From contig CAMOGR010000211.1 in assembly GCA_946614205.1 (NCBI GenBank), forward strand, positions 1 to 15,958: a DNA stretch of 15,958 nucleotides, given 5' to 3'. The stretch comes from an uncultured Bacteroidales bacterium. GTDB taxonomy: Bacteria; Bacteroidota; Bacteroidia; Bacteroidales; UBA932. The notes beneath the pieces were generated by a model, which was given only the letters and a program-made list of their open reading frames with translations, was not told the DNA's origin and ran no database searches. A program made the position numbers and the translations under genes. Positions 6,533-14,449 of the stretch are shown here, one piece after another. Every line of letters starts with the position of its first letter. The first letter of the stretch is position 1.

Positions 6533-8293
6533 ATGAAAAAGACCACACTGTTTCTCTTCTGCGCCGCAGCTGCAATAGCGGTGTCATGCAGTACCTCGAA
6601 GGTCACTGATGATGGAGTCCGGATAAGCTGGGACAAAAGTACTTACAGCCAGATTACCGAAATACAGCTTACCGACGGCACGGTGGAGCCCAACCTGTAT
6701 TACCCCCGCATCAAGCGTCTTCCCGACGGAGCCCTGCTGCTGACATTCATGAACGACCATCTCGGTTGGGAGATTTTCGCTACGCGCAGCGAAGATGACG
6801 GGAAGACATGGGCACCTGCGCAAAAGCTTCTTGCAAGACATCCTGCACAATCAACCGTCGGTGACGATGAGATAGTTTATGTCAATCCCGATTTCATCTG
6901 CCTGTCGGACGGGCGGCTGATGCTGGCCTATCAATGGCGCTACCTCAAGGGCTACGGCGATCTTCCCCACACCAACGAGAACTGCGGAATCGGCATAATG
7001 TTCTCCGACGACTGGGGAAAGACCTGGGGCGAACCACGCAACATCTACCGCGGGCGCTGCTGGGAGCCTGCCATGCTTGAACTCCCTTCCGGAGAAATCC
7101 ATTTGTATCTAACTGATAGCCAGAATGTAGTAAACAAGATGTCCTGTCCCAAGACGTCCCTCATTCGTTCATTCGATGGAGGCCGCACCTGGCAGGGCAA
7201 GGAAGAATGCACCTGGAAGGATGTAGAGGGCATTTCATACACAATTGACGACAGGTTCGGCTACGACGGAATGGCTACGGCTGTCCTGCTTGACGACGGC
7301 ACGATAGCTATGACCGTCGAGGTCTGGAGTGGCAAATATGTGGTTGACCAGACGCCTGTTGTGGTCCTGAGCCGCGACAACTGGAAGGTCGATCAGAAGA
7401 AACTGCTCGAAGAGGGCGGTCCTGCATATCCCGACAAGCGGCAGGTCAACAAGGACTTCATCGCTTACGGCCCGTACATCGCCCGCACTCCGGAAGGAGA
7501 GGTCCTGGTCAACGCGAATGGCCTGTACAAGGGCGTCCAGGGCACCTGGATACTGGTTGGAGACAAGAAAGCCGGCAATTTCGGTCACGCCACATCCCCG
7601 TTCCCCGGATACTGGGGCTCGGTGGACTACATAGGGGACGGAAAGATTATCGTCACCAGTACGGAAAAGTACACTCTTGACGGTGCTACACGCGGACGCA
7701 TCAACATCATCCAGGGACGTCTGGTCCGTAGCCTCGAATTACCTGGCGGAGACGGTAATTACAAGCCAGTCGGCGAGTTCGATCCTTCGGCGCCCGGCCT
7801 GTGGTTCCTCGGGGGTAAATACGATTCGAGCGTCTACTATGACTTCGGTGCCAACGGAAAGCACTTTGTGTTCAACACCTGGGTGCTGGACGGCAAGCTC
7901 ACGGCGTTCACCCCGGAAAATTCGGATGCTTCTGTATTGCTTTTCAAGCGTGCCGGATGGACATATAAGCTTGTCGTGAACGCAGCGGGCAAATGGGTCC
8001 TTTCCAGGCTCGAAAACAATTCCTGGCTTAATATTTCCGAGGGAGATGCGTCCGAGTTCGACCTTGCGGGAACCGTCAACGACGATTCCGATACCGACAC
8101 GGGCTTTGCTGCGCAGGTCCGCATTCCCTGGAGCATCATAGGAGGTAAACACGTCGGGGGAGAGGTGCTTAAAGCGCATCCCGCCCACTGGGACAAGGCC
8201 CGCAGCGCCGAGAAAGGCACGCGCCTTTGGGAGGAACTCGACGGCGAGAATAGCGATTATCCGTCAGAATGGTTATCTTTACGAATCAGATGA
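6533..8293 (+). CDS. Asp-box beta-propeller glycosidase-like lipoprotein (sialidase superfamily) with CBM9-like C-terminal domain
   Basis: A probable secreted glycosidase or lyase-like propeller protein of 586 residues. The N-terminus is a lipoprotein signal (MKKTTLFLFCAAAAIAVSC, Cys at residue 19). Three Asp-boxes, SEDDGKTW (86-93), SDDWGKTW (158-165) and SFDGGRTW (213-220), place it in the sialidase-type propeller superfamily shared by GH33, GH93 and others. YPRIKRLPDG, with Arg59, resembles the N-terminal FRIP-like region of these enzymes. WEPAMLELPSGE and the Glu/Asp-rich segments after it could supply catalytic residues, but I cannot confirm a sialidase Arg triad or Tyr/Glu pair. Residues about 420-586 look like a CBM9-like/DOMON sugar-binding domain (GFAAQVRIPWSIIGG). 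It is the first gene of a three-gene operon opposite the HTCS gene; its stop overlaps the next start as ATGA. Exo-sialidase is one possibility; exo-arabinanase or an uncharacterised family are others. Fold confidence is high, substrate confidence low. Confidence 0.8.
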   Translation: MKKTTLFLFCAAAAIAVSCSTSKVTDDGVRISWDKSTYSQITEIQLTDGTVEPNLYYPRIKRLPDGALLLTFMNDHLGWEIFATRSEDDGKTWAPAQKLLARHPAQSTVGDDEIVYVNPDFICLSDGRLMLAYQWRYLKGYGDLPHTNENCGIGIMFSDDWGKTWGEPRNIYRGRCWEPAMLELPSGEIHLYLTDSQNVVNKMSCPKTSLIRSFDGGRTWQGKEECTWKDVEGISYTIDDRFGYDGMATAVLLDDGTIAMTVEVWSGKYVVDQTPVVVLSRDNWKVDQKKLLEEGGPAYPDKRQVNKDFIAYGPYIARTPEGEVLVNANGLYKGVQGTWILVGDKKAGNFGHATSPFPGYWGSVDYIGDGKIIVTSTEKYTLDGATRGRINIIQGRLVRSLELPGGDGNYKPVGEFDPSAPGLWFLGGKYDSSVYYDFGANGKHFVFNTWVLDGKLTAFTPENSDASVLLFKRAGWTYKLVVNAAGKWVLSRLENNSWLNISEGDASEFDLAGTVNDDSDTDTGFAAQVRIPWSIIGGKHVGGEVLKAHPAHWDKARSAEKGTRLWEELDGENSDYPSEWLSLRIR

Positions 8294-9420
8294 GAAGAAG
8301 TTTCATGTTTTTTGCGACAGCCTTGATGCTGTACGCCTGCGCCAAGCCTGCCGGCGTGAGCCAGGAGCCGTTCGGCACACTGTCCGACGGCACAGCCGTA
8401 ACCGTTTTCCACTTGAAGAATGCCCGGGGAGCCAGCATGGACGTGCTCGATTACGGGTGCAGGGTGGTATCGATATTCATGCCCGACAGGGACGGGCGCA
8501 TGGATGACGTCGTGGTTGGTCCCGGCAGCATCGAGGCCTTCGAGACCGGGCCGGAACGCTTCTTCGGCCCGGTGATAGGGCGCTACGGCAACCGCATCAA
8601 TCATTCCGCATTCGAAATAGACGGTGTGCGGTACGAGGTCACCGCCAACGAGAAACTGGCGGGAGAACCCGTTTGCTGCCACGGAGGTCCGCTTGGCTTC
8701 GACCGGCAGATGTGGGAGGGGACGGCCGTAACAGAGCAGGGGCGTTGCGGAGTCCGGTTCCACCGCATCAGTCCAGACGGCGAGCAGGGCTTCCCTGGCA
8801 ACCTGGATGCCACGGTAACTTATTGGCTGACAGATGAGAATACGGTAAAGATGGAATACGAGGCCACTACCGACAAGCCTACGGTCATCAACCTTTCGAA
8901 CCATACATACTTCAACATGCATGGCTCCACTGGCAGCTATGTAATGGAGCAACTGCTTAAGGTTGAGGCCGATACTACGGTCCAGAACAATCTGCAGATG
9001 TGCCCCGACCTCCTGCTTCCGGTCGACGGGACTCCGTTCGACTTCCGTGAGCCCCATACTGTCGATTACAGGCTCGACATGCCCAATGAGCAGCTGCGTA
9101 TCATGAAGGGAATGTCGGCCTGCTGGCAGATCCGCGGCTACGACGGTACGCTCAGGCGGGCCGCAGACCTTTACGACCCCCGCACCGGCCGCGGCGTGCA
9201 GACTTGGACCACCGAGCCTGCCCTGCTCACTTTCACCGGCCGCACCTTCGACCCGTCCAGGCACATCGGCAAATACGGGCCCATCCAGAAATACGGCGGC
9301 ATGCTGCTGGAGACCATTCACTTTGCTGACTCCCCCAACCAGCCCCGCTTCCCTTCCTCCGTCCTGCGTCCCGGAGAGAAGTATTACAGCACTACGGAAT
9401 ACAGGTTCTACACGAAGTAA
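8290..9420 (+). CDS. galM: Aldose 1-epimerase (mutarotase), lipoprotein form
   Basis: Interconverts alpha and beta anomers of galactose or related aldoses. The 376-residue protein has the GalM motifs in order: DYGCRVVSIFMPDRDG, GRYGNRIN, CCHGGPLGFDRQMW (His131), SNHTYFNM (His205, the expected acid), LLPVDGTPFDF, and GGMLLETIHFADSPN (Glu341, the expected base). The start at 8290 gives a four-base ATGA overlap with the preceding stop, so translation is probably coupled. An in-frame ATG at 8269 would add seven residues and overlap further. The N-terminus MRRSFMFFATALMLYAC has a lipobox with Cys17, so the enzyme should be outside the cytoplasm, unlike the classical cytosolic GalM of the Leloir pathway. 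In this operon it probably equilibrates sugars released by the flanking glycosidases. Family assignment is secure; sugar preference is not. Confidence 0.93.
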   Translation: MRRSFMFFATALMLYACAKPAGVSQEPFGTLSDGTAVTVFHLKNARGASMDVLDYGCRVVSIFMPDRDGRMDDVVVGPGSIEAFETGPERFFGPVIGRYGNRINHSAFEIDGVRYEVTANEKLAGEPVCCHGGPLGFDRQMWEGTAVTEQGRCGVRFHRISPDGEQGFPGNLDATVTYWLTDENTVKMEYEATTDKPTVINLSNHTYFNMHGSTGSYVMEQLLKVEADTTVQNNLQMCPDLLLPVDGTPFDFREPHTVDYRLDMPNEQLRIMKGMSACWQIRGYDGTLRRAADLYDPRTGRGVQTWTTEPALLTFTGRTFDPSRHIGKYGPIQKYGGMLLETIHFADSPNQPRFPSSVLRPGEKYYSTTEYRFYTK

Positions 9421-9427
9421 ACATTAT

Positions 9428-11230
9428 ATGAAACACATCCTCACCACTCTTCTAGCCGCTGCCATTTGCATTAGCGCTTCTGCGGCTTCAAAACAAGCAA
9501 GCGTTCCCCTTCCCGAGTACCCCCGTCCGCAGCTGGTGCGCGCCGACTGGATGAACCTCAACGGGCCGTGGTCTTACGCCATTCTGCCGGCCGGTGCGGA
9601 ATTCGGCAAGCCCGAGGGCGTCATCAATGTGCCGTATTGTGCCGAATCGGCCCTGGGCGGCGTGCAGCGCAGGGTTGGCAAAGATAACGTCCTGTGGTAC
9701 GAGCGCAGTTTCAAGGTACCTGCCGCATGGCGTGGAAAGAAGGTCATGCTCAACTTCGGCGCCGTTGACTGGAAGGCCGAAGTGTGGGTCAACGGAAAAT
9801 ACATCGGTGAGCATACCGGTGGCTATACCGCTTTCAGCTTCGATATCACCGGCGCCCTTAAACGAAGCGGCAAGCAGACCGTCCGCGTGCGTGTGGAAGA
9901 CGCCACCGACGACAGTTTCCAGCCCCGCGGCAAGCAGGTCAACGAAGCCGGCGGCATCTGGTACACCCCCGTCACAGGTATCTGGCAGACGGTGTGGCTG
10001 GAGCCCGTCAGCCCCAAGGCGCACGTGCTTTCTTACGAACCTGTATGGAATGCCAAGGACAGCACCCTGCGTGTGACGGTCAAGGCTGACGGCGACTGGG
10101 ACGAGGCGGCCGTGACGCTGCTTGACGGTATGCAGGCGGTGGGAACCGGCGACTGCATCAAGGTCGCAGAGCCCAAGCTGTGGAGCCCCGACACCCCTTT
10201 CCTCTACGGCCTGCAGATAGCCCTGCTCAAGGACGGGAACGAGATTGAAAGGGTGGAAGGCTACACCTGCCTCAGGACCATAGGCATGGCTTACGACCCC
10301 AAGGTGGACAATCGTCACAATACATATAAGCGCCTGACACTCAATGGCGAGCGCCTGTTCATGTTCGGTCCTCTCGACCAGGGCTGGTGGCCCGACGGCC
10401 TGTATACCGCGCCGTCCGACGACGCCCTGCGCTACGACGTCCAGAAAGTCAAGGACTGGGGCTGGAACACCATACGCAAGCACATCAAGGTGGAGCCCGC
10501 CCGCTGGTACTGGTGGTGCGACAAGATTGGCGTACTCGTCTGGCAGGACATGCCCTGCATAGGCGACCACGGCAATCGCGGCGGCAGGAGTGAAGATGTC
10601 CGCGTCCGCACCAAGAACAAATGGCCCGGTGACACCATTTTCGGAGGCACCGACTGCGACATCCCCCAGGAAGCCAAGGACAATTATTACAAGGAGTGGG
10701 GCGAAATCATCGAACAGCTCAAGCCCTTCCAGTGCATCACCGTCTGGATTCCCTTCAATGAAGGCTGGGGCCAGTTCGATACCCGCCGCGTGGTGGAATT
10801 CACCCGTGCAGCCGACCCTACGCGCCTCATAAACGAATCTTCCGGCGGCAATTTCGAACTCTGCGGCGACATACTCGACGTACACCATTATGCCTGTCCG
10901 GCCATGAATGTCTTCGAACGCAAGATGGTATGCGTGCTTGGCGAGTATGGCGGAATAGGATATCCGGTGCCCGGTCACCTGTGGCAGCAGGAAAAGAACT
11001 GGGGCTATGGAAAGGTCGTCTCCAGCGGCGAGGAGCTTCTCAAAGTGTATGACGACTTTGCGCAGATGCTCAAGACCTTCATCGGAACGGGCTGCGCCGC
11101 CGCCATCTACACCCAGATATCAGACGTCGAGATAGAGGTCAACGGCATCATGACCTACGACCGTCAGGTGGTCAAGGTCGATGAAGGACGCTTCGCGGCA
11201 ATCAACCGCAGCGTGATAGAGTCTCTCTAG
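9428..11230 (+). CDS. Secreted glycoside hydrolase family 2 beta-glycosidase
   Basis: A 600-residue GH2 enzyme, expected to cleave terminal beta-linked galactose, glucuronate, mannose or a related sugar by a retaining mechanism. A signal peptide (MKHILTTLLAAAICISASA) is followed by the sugar-binding jelly roll (NLNGPWSY; WYERSFKVP; VWVNGKYIGEHTGGYTAF), an immunoglobulin-like domain and a TIM barrel. Glu445 in PFNEGWGQ is the likely acid/base and Glu506 in LGEYGG the likely nucleophile. The protein ends soon after the barrel, without the extra C-terminal domains of large beta-galactosidases. The start at 9428 lies seven bases after the epimerase stop and opens directly on the signal peptide; the frame extends upstream inside the epimerase gene, but that extension is not plausible. 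Its stop overlaps the stop of the converging dipeptidase gene. The sequence does not settle which sugar it removes. Confidence 0.92.
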   Translation: MKHILTTLLAAAICISASAASKQASVPLPEYPRPQLVRADWMNLNGPWSYAILPAGAEFGKPEGVINVPYCAESALGGVQRRVGKDNVLWYERSFKVPAAWRGKKVMLNFGAVDWKAEVWVNGKYIGEHTGGYTAFSFDITGALKRSGKQTVRVRVEDATDDSFQPRGKQVNEAGGIWYTPVTGIWQTVWLEPVSPKAHVLSYEPVWNAKDSTLRVTVKADGDWDEAAVTLLDGMQAVGTGDCIKVAEPKLWSPDTPFLYGLQIALLKDGNEIERVEGYTCLRTIGMAYDPKVDNRHNTYKRLTLNGERLFMFGPLDQGWWPDGLYTAPSDDALRYDVQKVKDWGWNTIRKHIKVEPARWYWWCDKIGVLVWQDMPCIGDHGNRGGRSEDVRVRTKNKWPGDTIFGGTDCDIPQEAKDNYYKEWGEIIEQLKPFQCITVWIPFNEGWGQFDTRRVVEFTRAADPTRLINESSGGNFELCGDILDVHHYACPAMNVFERKMVCVLGEYGGIGYPVPGHLWQQEKNWGYGKVVSSGEELLKVYDDFAQMLKTFIGTGCAAAIYTQISDVEIEVNGIMTYDRQVVKVDEGRFAAINRSVIESL

Positions 11231-11979
11231 CGGAGAATCTTTACGGGAAAGGTAAAATAAACATCCGGGTACGGCTCGTCACGCAGCGTGAAGTGCCACC
11301 ACTCCGTGTCGAGGGGCTTGAACCCGTGGGCGAGCATTGCCCTGCGTAGTATCATGCGGTTCGCAAACTGCCGCTCGGTGATGCTGCGTCCTGCAGGGCT
11401 CTTGCTGTTGTCGCCGGTGTATTCTCCCGTCTCGGGGTTGCCGCAGAAGTCCGGGTGGCTCTCGGGGCCGAACCAGTCGAAGGTGCCGCCCATGTCGACC
11501 TCCTTCTCGGTCCTCATGTCGAAGAGCGTCAGGTCCACGGTGGAGCCGCGCGTATGCCCGCTTTTGGCCATTATGTACTCCTGCTCAAAGAGCACGCTCT
11601 TGTCGAGGTCGGGGTAGAAGTACGGCTTCATCCTGACATCCTGCAGGTCGGCGGCCCAGCGGACGAAGTGGTCCACACCCTTCTGCGGGCGGTATGCGTC
11701 GTAAATCTTCAGGCGATAGCCATGTGCGACGACGTCGTCGCTCACGGCCCTGAGCGCCTCGGCGGCTTTTTTCGTAAGCAGCGCCGTCGGCTCCTCATAT
11801 CCGTCGATTCTCTCGCCCACGAAGTTGTAGGTGCTGAAATAGCGTACCTCCAGTATGGCGTCAGGAACTGCGTCAGAGAGGGTTACGAAGCCGCTTGAAT
11901 CGGCTTCGGGTGCTACGCCCTGTTTTTTGCAGGCGAAGAGCCCCATGCACAGCAGGGCGAGAAGAATCAGACGTTTCAT
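11227..11979 (-). CDS. D-alanyl-D-alanine dipeptidase (VanX/DdpX type, peptidase M15D), lipoprotein
   Basis: Zinc dipeptidase expected to hydrolyse D-Ala-D-Ala, 250 residues. The N-terminus MKRLILLALLCMGLFAC has a lipobox with Cys17, so it should act in the periplasm. The M15 signature is complete: SGHTRGSTVDLTL supplies zinc ligands His142 and Asp149, EWWH supplies catalytic Glu226 and ligand His229, and DAYRPQ contains Arg97, matching the transition-state arginine of VanX. It starts three bases after the aspS stop, so it is probably the last gene of that transcript. No vanA, vanH, vanR or vanS is present, so cell-wall recycling or dipeptide scavenging is more likely than vancomycin resistance; activity on other D,D-dipeptides cannot be excluded. 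Its TAG stop shares CTAG with the GH2 stop. Confidence 0.9.
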   Translation of the reverse strand: MKRLILLALLCMGLFACKKQGVAPEADSSGFVTLSDAVPDAILEVRYFSTYNFVGERIDGYEEPTALLTKKAAEALRAVSDDVVAHGYRLKIYDAYRPQKGVDHFVRWAADLQDVRMKPYFYPDLDKSVLFEQEYIMAKSGHTRGSTVDLTLFDMRTEKEVDMGGTFDWFGPESHPDFCGNPETGEYTGDNSKSPAGRSITERQFANRMILRRAMLAHGFKPLDTEWWHFTLRDEPYPDVYFTFPVKILR

Positions 11980-11982
11980 TTT

Positions 11983-13749
11983 TTATTCTTTTACTGTGGA
12001 TGCGAGGAACAGTTCGTCCATCTGCACCTGGTCTATCTTGCTCGGGGAGTCAATCATCACGTCGCGTCCCTGGTTGTTCTTGGGGAATGCGATGTAGTCG
12101 CGGATGGTTTCCTGGCCGCCGAAGAGGGCGCAGACGCGGTCGAATCCGAAGGCGAGGCCTCCGTGGGGCGGGGCGCCGAACTTGAAAGCGTTGATGATGA
12201 AGCCGAACTTGTATTCAGCCTCCTCGGGACCGATGCCGAGCACTTCGAACATGCGCTTCTGCATGTCCGCATTGTGGATTCGAATCGAGCCGCCGCCGAG
12301 CTCGGTGCCGTTGAGCACGAAGTCGTAGGCATTGGCGCACACGCGCTCCAGATCCTCTTTTTTATCGGAATAGAACCACTTCTCATGCTCCGGCTTGGGT
12401 GCGGTGAAGGGGTGGTGCATCGCATAGAAGCGTCCGTCCTCTTCGCTCCACTCGAGCAGCGGGAAGTCCACTATCCACAGGGGCGCGAAGACGTGAGGGT
12501 CGCGAAGGCCGAGACGGTTTCCCATTTCGATACGCAGCACGCCAAGACGGGTCTGGGTCTTGCGCTTGTCGCCGCACATCAGCAGGAGAAGGTCTCCGGA
12601 GGCCGCACCGCATGCCGCTGCGATTTCCTGCAGCTTCTCGGGGGTATAGAACTTGTCCACGCTGGACTTGACGCTTCCGTCGGAGTTAAGCTTGACGTAC
12701 ACGAGGCCTGCCGCTCCCACCTGGGGACGCTTGACCCACTCGGTGAGCTCGTCGAGCTGCTTGCGGGTGTATTCAGCGCAGCCGGGTACGGCGATGGCGC
12801 CGACGTATGCCGAATTGTCGAACACGCCGAAGCCGCAGCCCTGCACGAGGGACGTGACCTCATGGATTTCCATGCCGAAACGGATGTCCGGCTTGTCGGA
12901 ACCGTACTTGTCCATGGCGTCATACCAGCTCATGCGGGGAAGGGGATTGGGGATATCTACTCCGAGTGCATTCTTGAACATCTGCCGCATCATGCCTTCG
13001 AAGGTATTCAGTACGTCCTCCTGCTCCACGAAGCTCATCTCGCAGTCGATCTGGGTGAACTCGGGCTGGCGGTCGGCACGCAGATCCTCGTCGCGGAAGC
13101 ACCTGACTATCTGGAAGTAACGGTCGTATCCTGCGACCATCAGCAGCTGCTTGAAGGTCTGGGGGCTCTGCGGAAGGGCGTAGAAGGTGCCAGGGTTCAT
13201 GCGGGAGGGGACCACGAAGTCGCGCGCTCCCTCGGGAGTGGACTTGATGAGGTACGGGGTCTCGATTTCCATGAAGCCCTGGCCATCAAGGTAGGTGCGG
13301 ATTTCCTGCGCCAGACGGTGCCGCAGGGCGAGTGCCCTCTGAAGGGGAGGACGCCTCAGGTCCAGATAGCGGTACTTGGCCCGAAGGTCCTCGCCGCCGT
13401 CGGAATTCTCCTCGATGGTGAAGGGGGGAACGGCGCTGCGGTTGAGGATGTTTATGGAAGAAACCTTGATTTCAATATCGCCGGTGGGCATTTTGCTGTT
13501 CTTGCTCTCGCGCTCGAGCACTTCGCCCTGCACCTGGAGCACGAACTCACGGCCGATTCCTGCGGCGGTCTCTACAAGAGCCGGGTCGGCGTCGGCCTCC
13601 ACTACAAGCTGGGTGATGCCGTAGCGGTCGCGCAGGTCGATGAAAGTCATGCCGCCGAGTTTGCGGGATTTCTGCACCCATCCCGCGAGGGTTACTGTCT
13701 TGCCTTTGTCTGCAATGCGGAGCTGCCCGCAAGTATGCGTTCTGTACAT
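11983..13749 (-). CDS. aspS: Aspartyl-tRNA synthetase (bacterial type)
   Basis: Charges tRNA-Asp with aspartate in the cytoplasm; 588 residues, close to the E. coli enzyme. The N-terminal OB-fold anticodon-binding domain has [11 protein letters not shown] and FIDLRDRYG. Class II motif 2 reads [16 protein letters not shown] (Phe218, Arg219), and motif 3 reads [10 protein letters not shown] with Arg538. The bacterial insertion (GAD) domain lies between them. Leu31 in RKLGG is the residue found in discriminating enzymes, where non-discriminating bacterial AspRS commonly have His, so this one probably does not also charge tRNA-Asn; that is an inference from one position. It lies 15 bases after the P-II gene stop and three bases before the dipeptidase start, all on one strand. 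Confidence 0.97.
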   Translation of the reverse strand: MYRTHTCGQLRIADKGKTVTLAGWVQKSRKLGGMTFIDLRDRYGITQLVVEADADPALVETAAGIGREFVLQVQGEVLERESKNSKMPTGDIEIKVSSINILNRSAVPPFTIEENSDGGEDLRAKYRYLDLRRPPLQRALALRHRLAQEIRTYLDGQGFMEIETPYLIKSTPEGARDFVVPSRMNPGTFYALPQSPQTFKQLLMVAGYDRYFQIVRCFRDEDLRADRQPEFTQIDCEMSFVEQEDVLNTFEGMMRQMFKNALGVDIPNPLPRMSWYDAMDKYGSDKPDIRFGMEIHEVTSLVQGCGFGVFDNSAYVGAIAVPGCAEYTRKQLDELTEWVKRPQVGAAGLVYVKLNSDGSVKSSVDKFYTPEKLQEIAAACGAASGDLLLLMCGDKRKTQTRLGVLRIEMGNRLGLRDPHVFAPLWIVDFPLLEWSEEDGRFYAMHHPFTAPKPEHEKWFYSDKKEDLERVCANAYDFVLNGTELGGGSIRIHNADMQKRMFEVLGIGPEEAEYKFGFIINAFKFGAPPHGGLAFGFDRVCALFGGQETIRDYIAFPKNNQGRDVMIDSPSKIDQVQMDELFLASTVKE

Positions 13750-13764
13750 ATCGTAAATATTTTA

Positions 13765-14073
13765 TCAGTCGATTTTTTCCAAAGTGGTGCGGGTTACGGG
13801 GACGGAGAAAGCGATGCCCTGACCGTCGGTGGGCAGTCCGCTTTCCTTGTAGATGGTGCGCATCACTTCGTCTTTGATGTCTTCCGTCACAAGAATCAGG
13901 ACCAGCTCCTTGTTGGGCTGGATGCTGATGTTGAAGAACTCTTCGGCCTCGGGGTTGGCGGTGCCGCGCCCCTTGATTACAGTGCCTCCGCGGGCTCCTG
14001 CCTTGCGGGCCGCCTCTGCTACGTTCTGTGAAAAACCTGCATTCACGATGCAGACGATAAGTTCGTGTTTCAT
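13765..14073 (-). CDS. P-II family signalling protein linked to DUF1538
   Basis: Small cytoplasmic regulator of 102 residues with the ferredoxin-like P-II fold: beta strand HELIVCIVNAG, helix, AGARGGTVIKGRGT, then NKELVLILVTEDIKDEVM and GLPTDGQGIAFSVPVTRT. The segment matching the T-loop (NPEAEEFFNISIQ) is short and lacks the GlnB uridylylation tyrosine context, so it is not a standard GlnB/GlnK. The KGRG region and the GxGxAFxxPV end are kept. P-II-like proteins usually bind nucleotides or small anions and gate a partner transporter; here the obvious partner is the DUF1538 membrane protein two genes upstream. It starts four bases after the preceding gene, indicating one operon. The ligand is unknown. 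Confidence 0.85.
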   Translation of the reverse strand: MKHELIVCIVNAGFSQNVAEAARKAGARGGTVIKGRGTANPEAEEFFNISIQPNKELVLILVTEDIKDEVMRTIYKESGLPTDGQGIAFSVPVTRTTLEKID

Positions 14074-14077
14074 AGGG

Positions 14078-14449
14078 CTATGCTTCCTTGTCTACGGTTG
14101 TTTTTTCGTTGCTTAGGAATCCGAATACCAGCGTACCTATTATGCTGGAGAGCGGCACTGTGAACGCCAGGGCGTTGTATTCGCCGCCCTTGGCTATTTT
14201 CTCTGAGAAGTCGTCGACCAGGCTCTTGGCCTCGTCTTCGCGTACGGTCCCGACTATGAGAGTACGGGGCTTTCCAGAGAGTCCGAGAGAATTGAGGATG
14301 AGATGGTTGACTCCCGATGCAGGCGTGTGGAACTGCATATTGACCTGATGTGACTGCACGATGCTTGTGTAGTATGCGGCCTTCTTGTTCTTTACTACGG
14401 CGATGAACAGCTCCAGTTTCACCGGCGCTATGTTTCTTGTCTCGCTCAT
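14078..14449 (-). CDS. Divergent P-II-like protein
   Basis: A 123-residue soluble protein. It aligns by eye with the P-II pattern: strand VKLELFIAVVKNKK, helix AAYYTSIVQSH, strand and short loop FHTPASGVNHLILNSLGL, strand PRTLIVGTVREDEAK, helix, and a final GGEYNALAFTVPLSSIIGT that corresponds to the GxGxAFxxPVxxxxG end of P-II proteins. The GGT...GRG region of the neighbouring P-II protein is replaced. A tail of about 15 residues (FGFLSNEKTTVDKEA) follows the core. Its ATG overlaps the DUF1538 TGA by four bases (ATGA), so translation is probably coupled. It may form a hetero-oligomer with the next P-II protein or act as a separate sensor. Real gene: high confidence; P-II-like fold: moderate. 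Confidence 0.8.
   Translation of the reverse strand: MSETRNIAPVKLELFIAVVKNKKAAYYTSIVQSHQVNMQFHTPASGVNHLILNSLGLSGKPRTLIVGTVREDEAKSLVDDFSEKIAKGGEYNALAFTVPLSSIIGTLVFGFLSNEKTTVDKEA

Noticed and set aside
6412..6636. Extension of the HTCS gene to an upstream start at 6636.
   Set aside because: It would put 75 residues before a proper signal peptide and run through the divergent promoter region into the glycosidase gene.
8257..9321. A 354-codon minus-strand open frame opposite the epimerase gene.
   Set aside because: The sense strand carries all GalM motifs and catalytic residues; the antisense product is unrecognisable.
9488..10978. A 496-codon minus-strand open frame inside the GH2 gene.
   Set aside because: The sense strand encodes a complete GH2 enzyme with both catalytic Glu; the antisense product has no signal or motif I recognise.
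12163..14031. A 622-codon plus-strand open frame opposite aspS and the P-II gene.
   Set aside because: It lies wholly antisense to clear, conserved genes. Its translation shows no recognisable domain and the bias expected of the reverse frame of a GC-rich gene.
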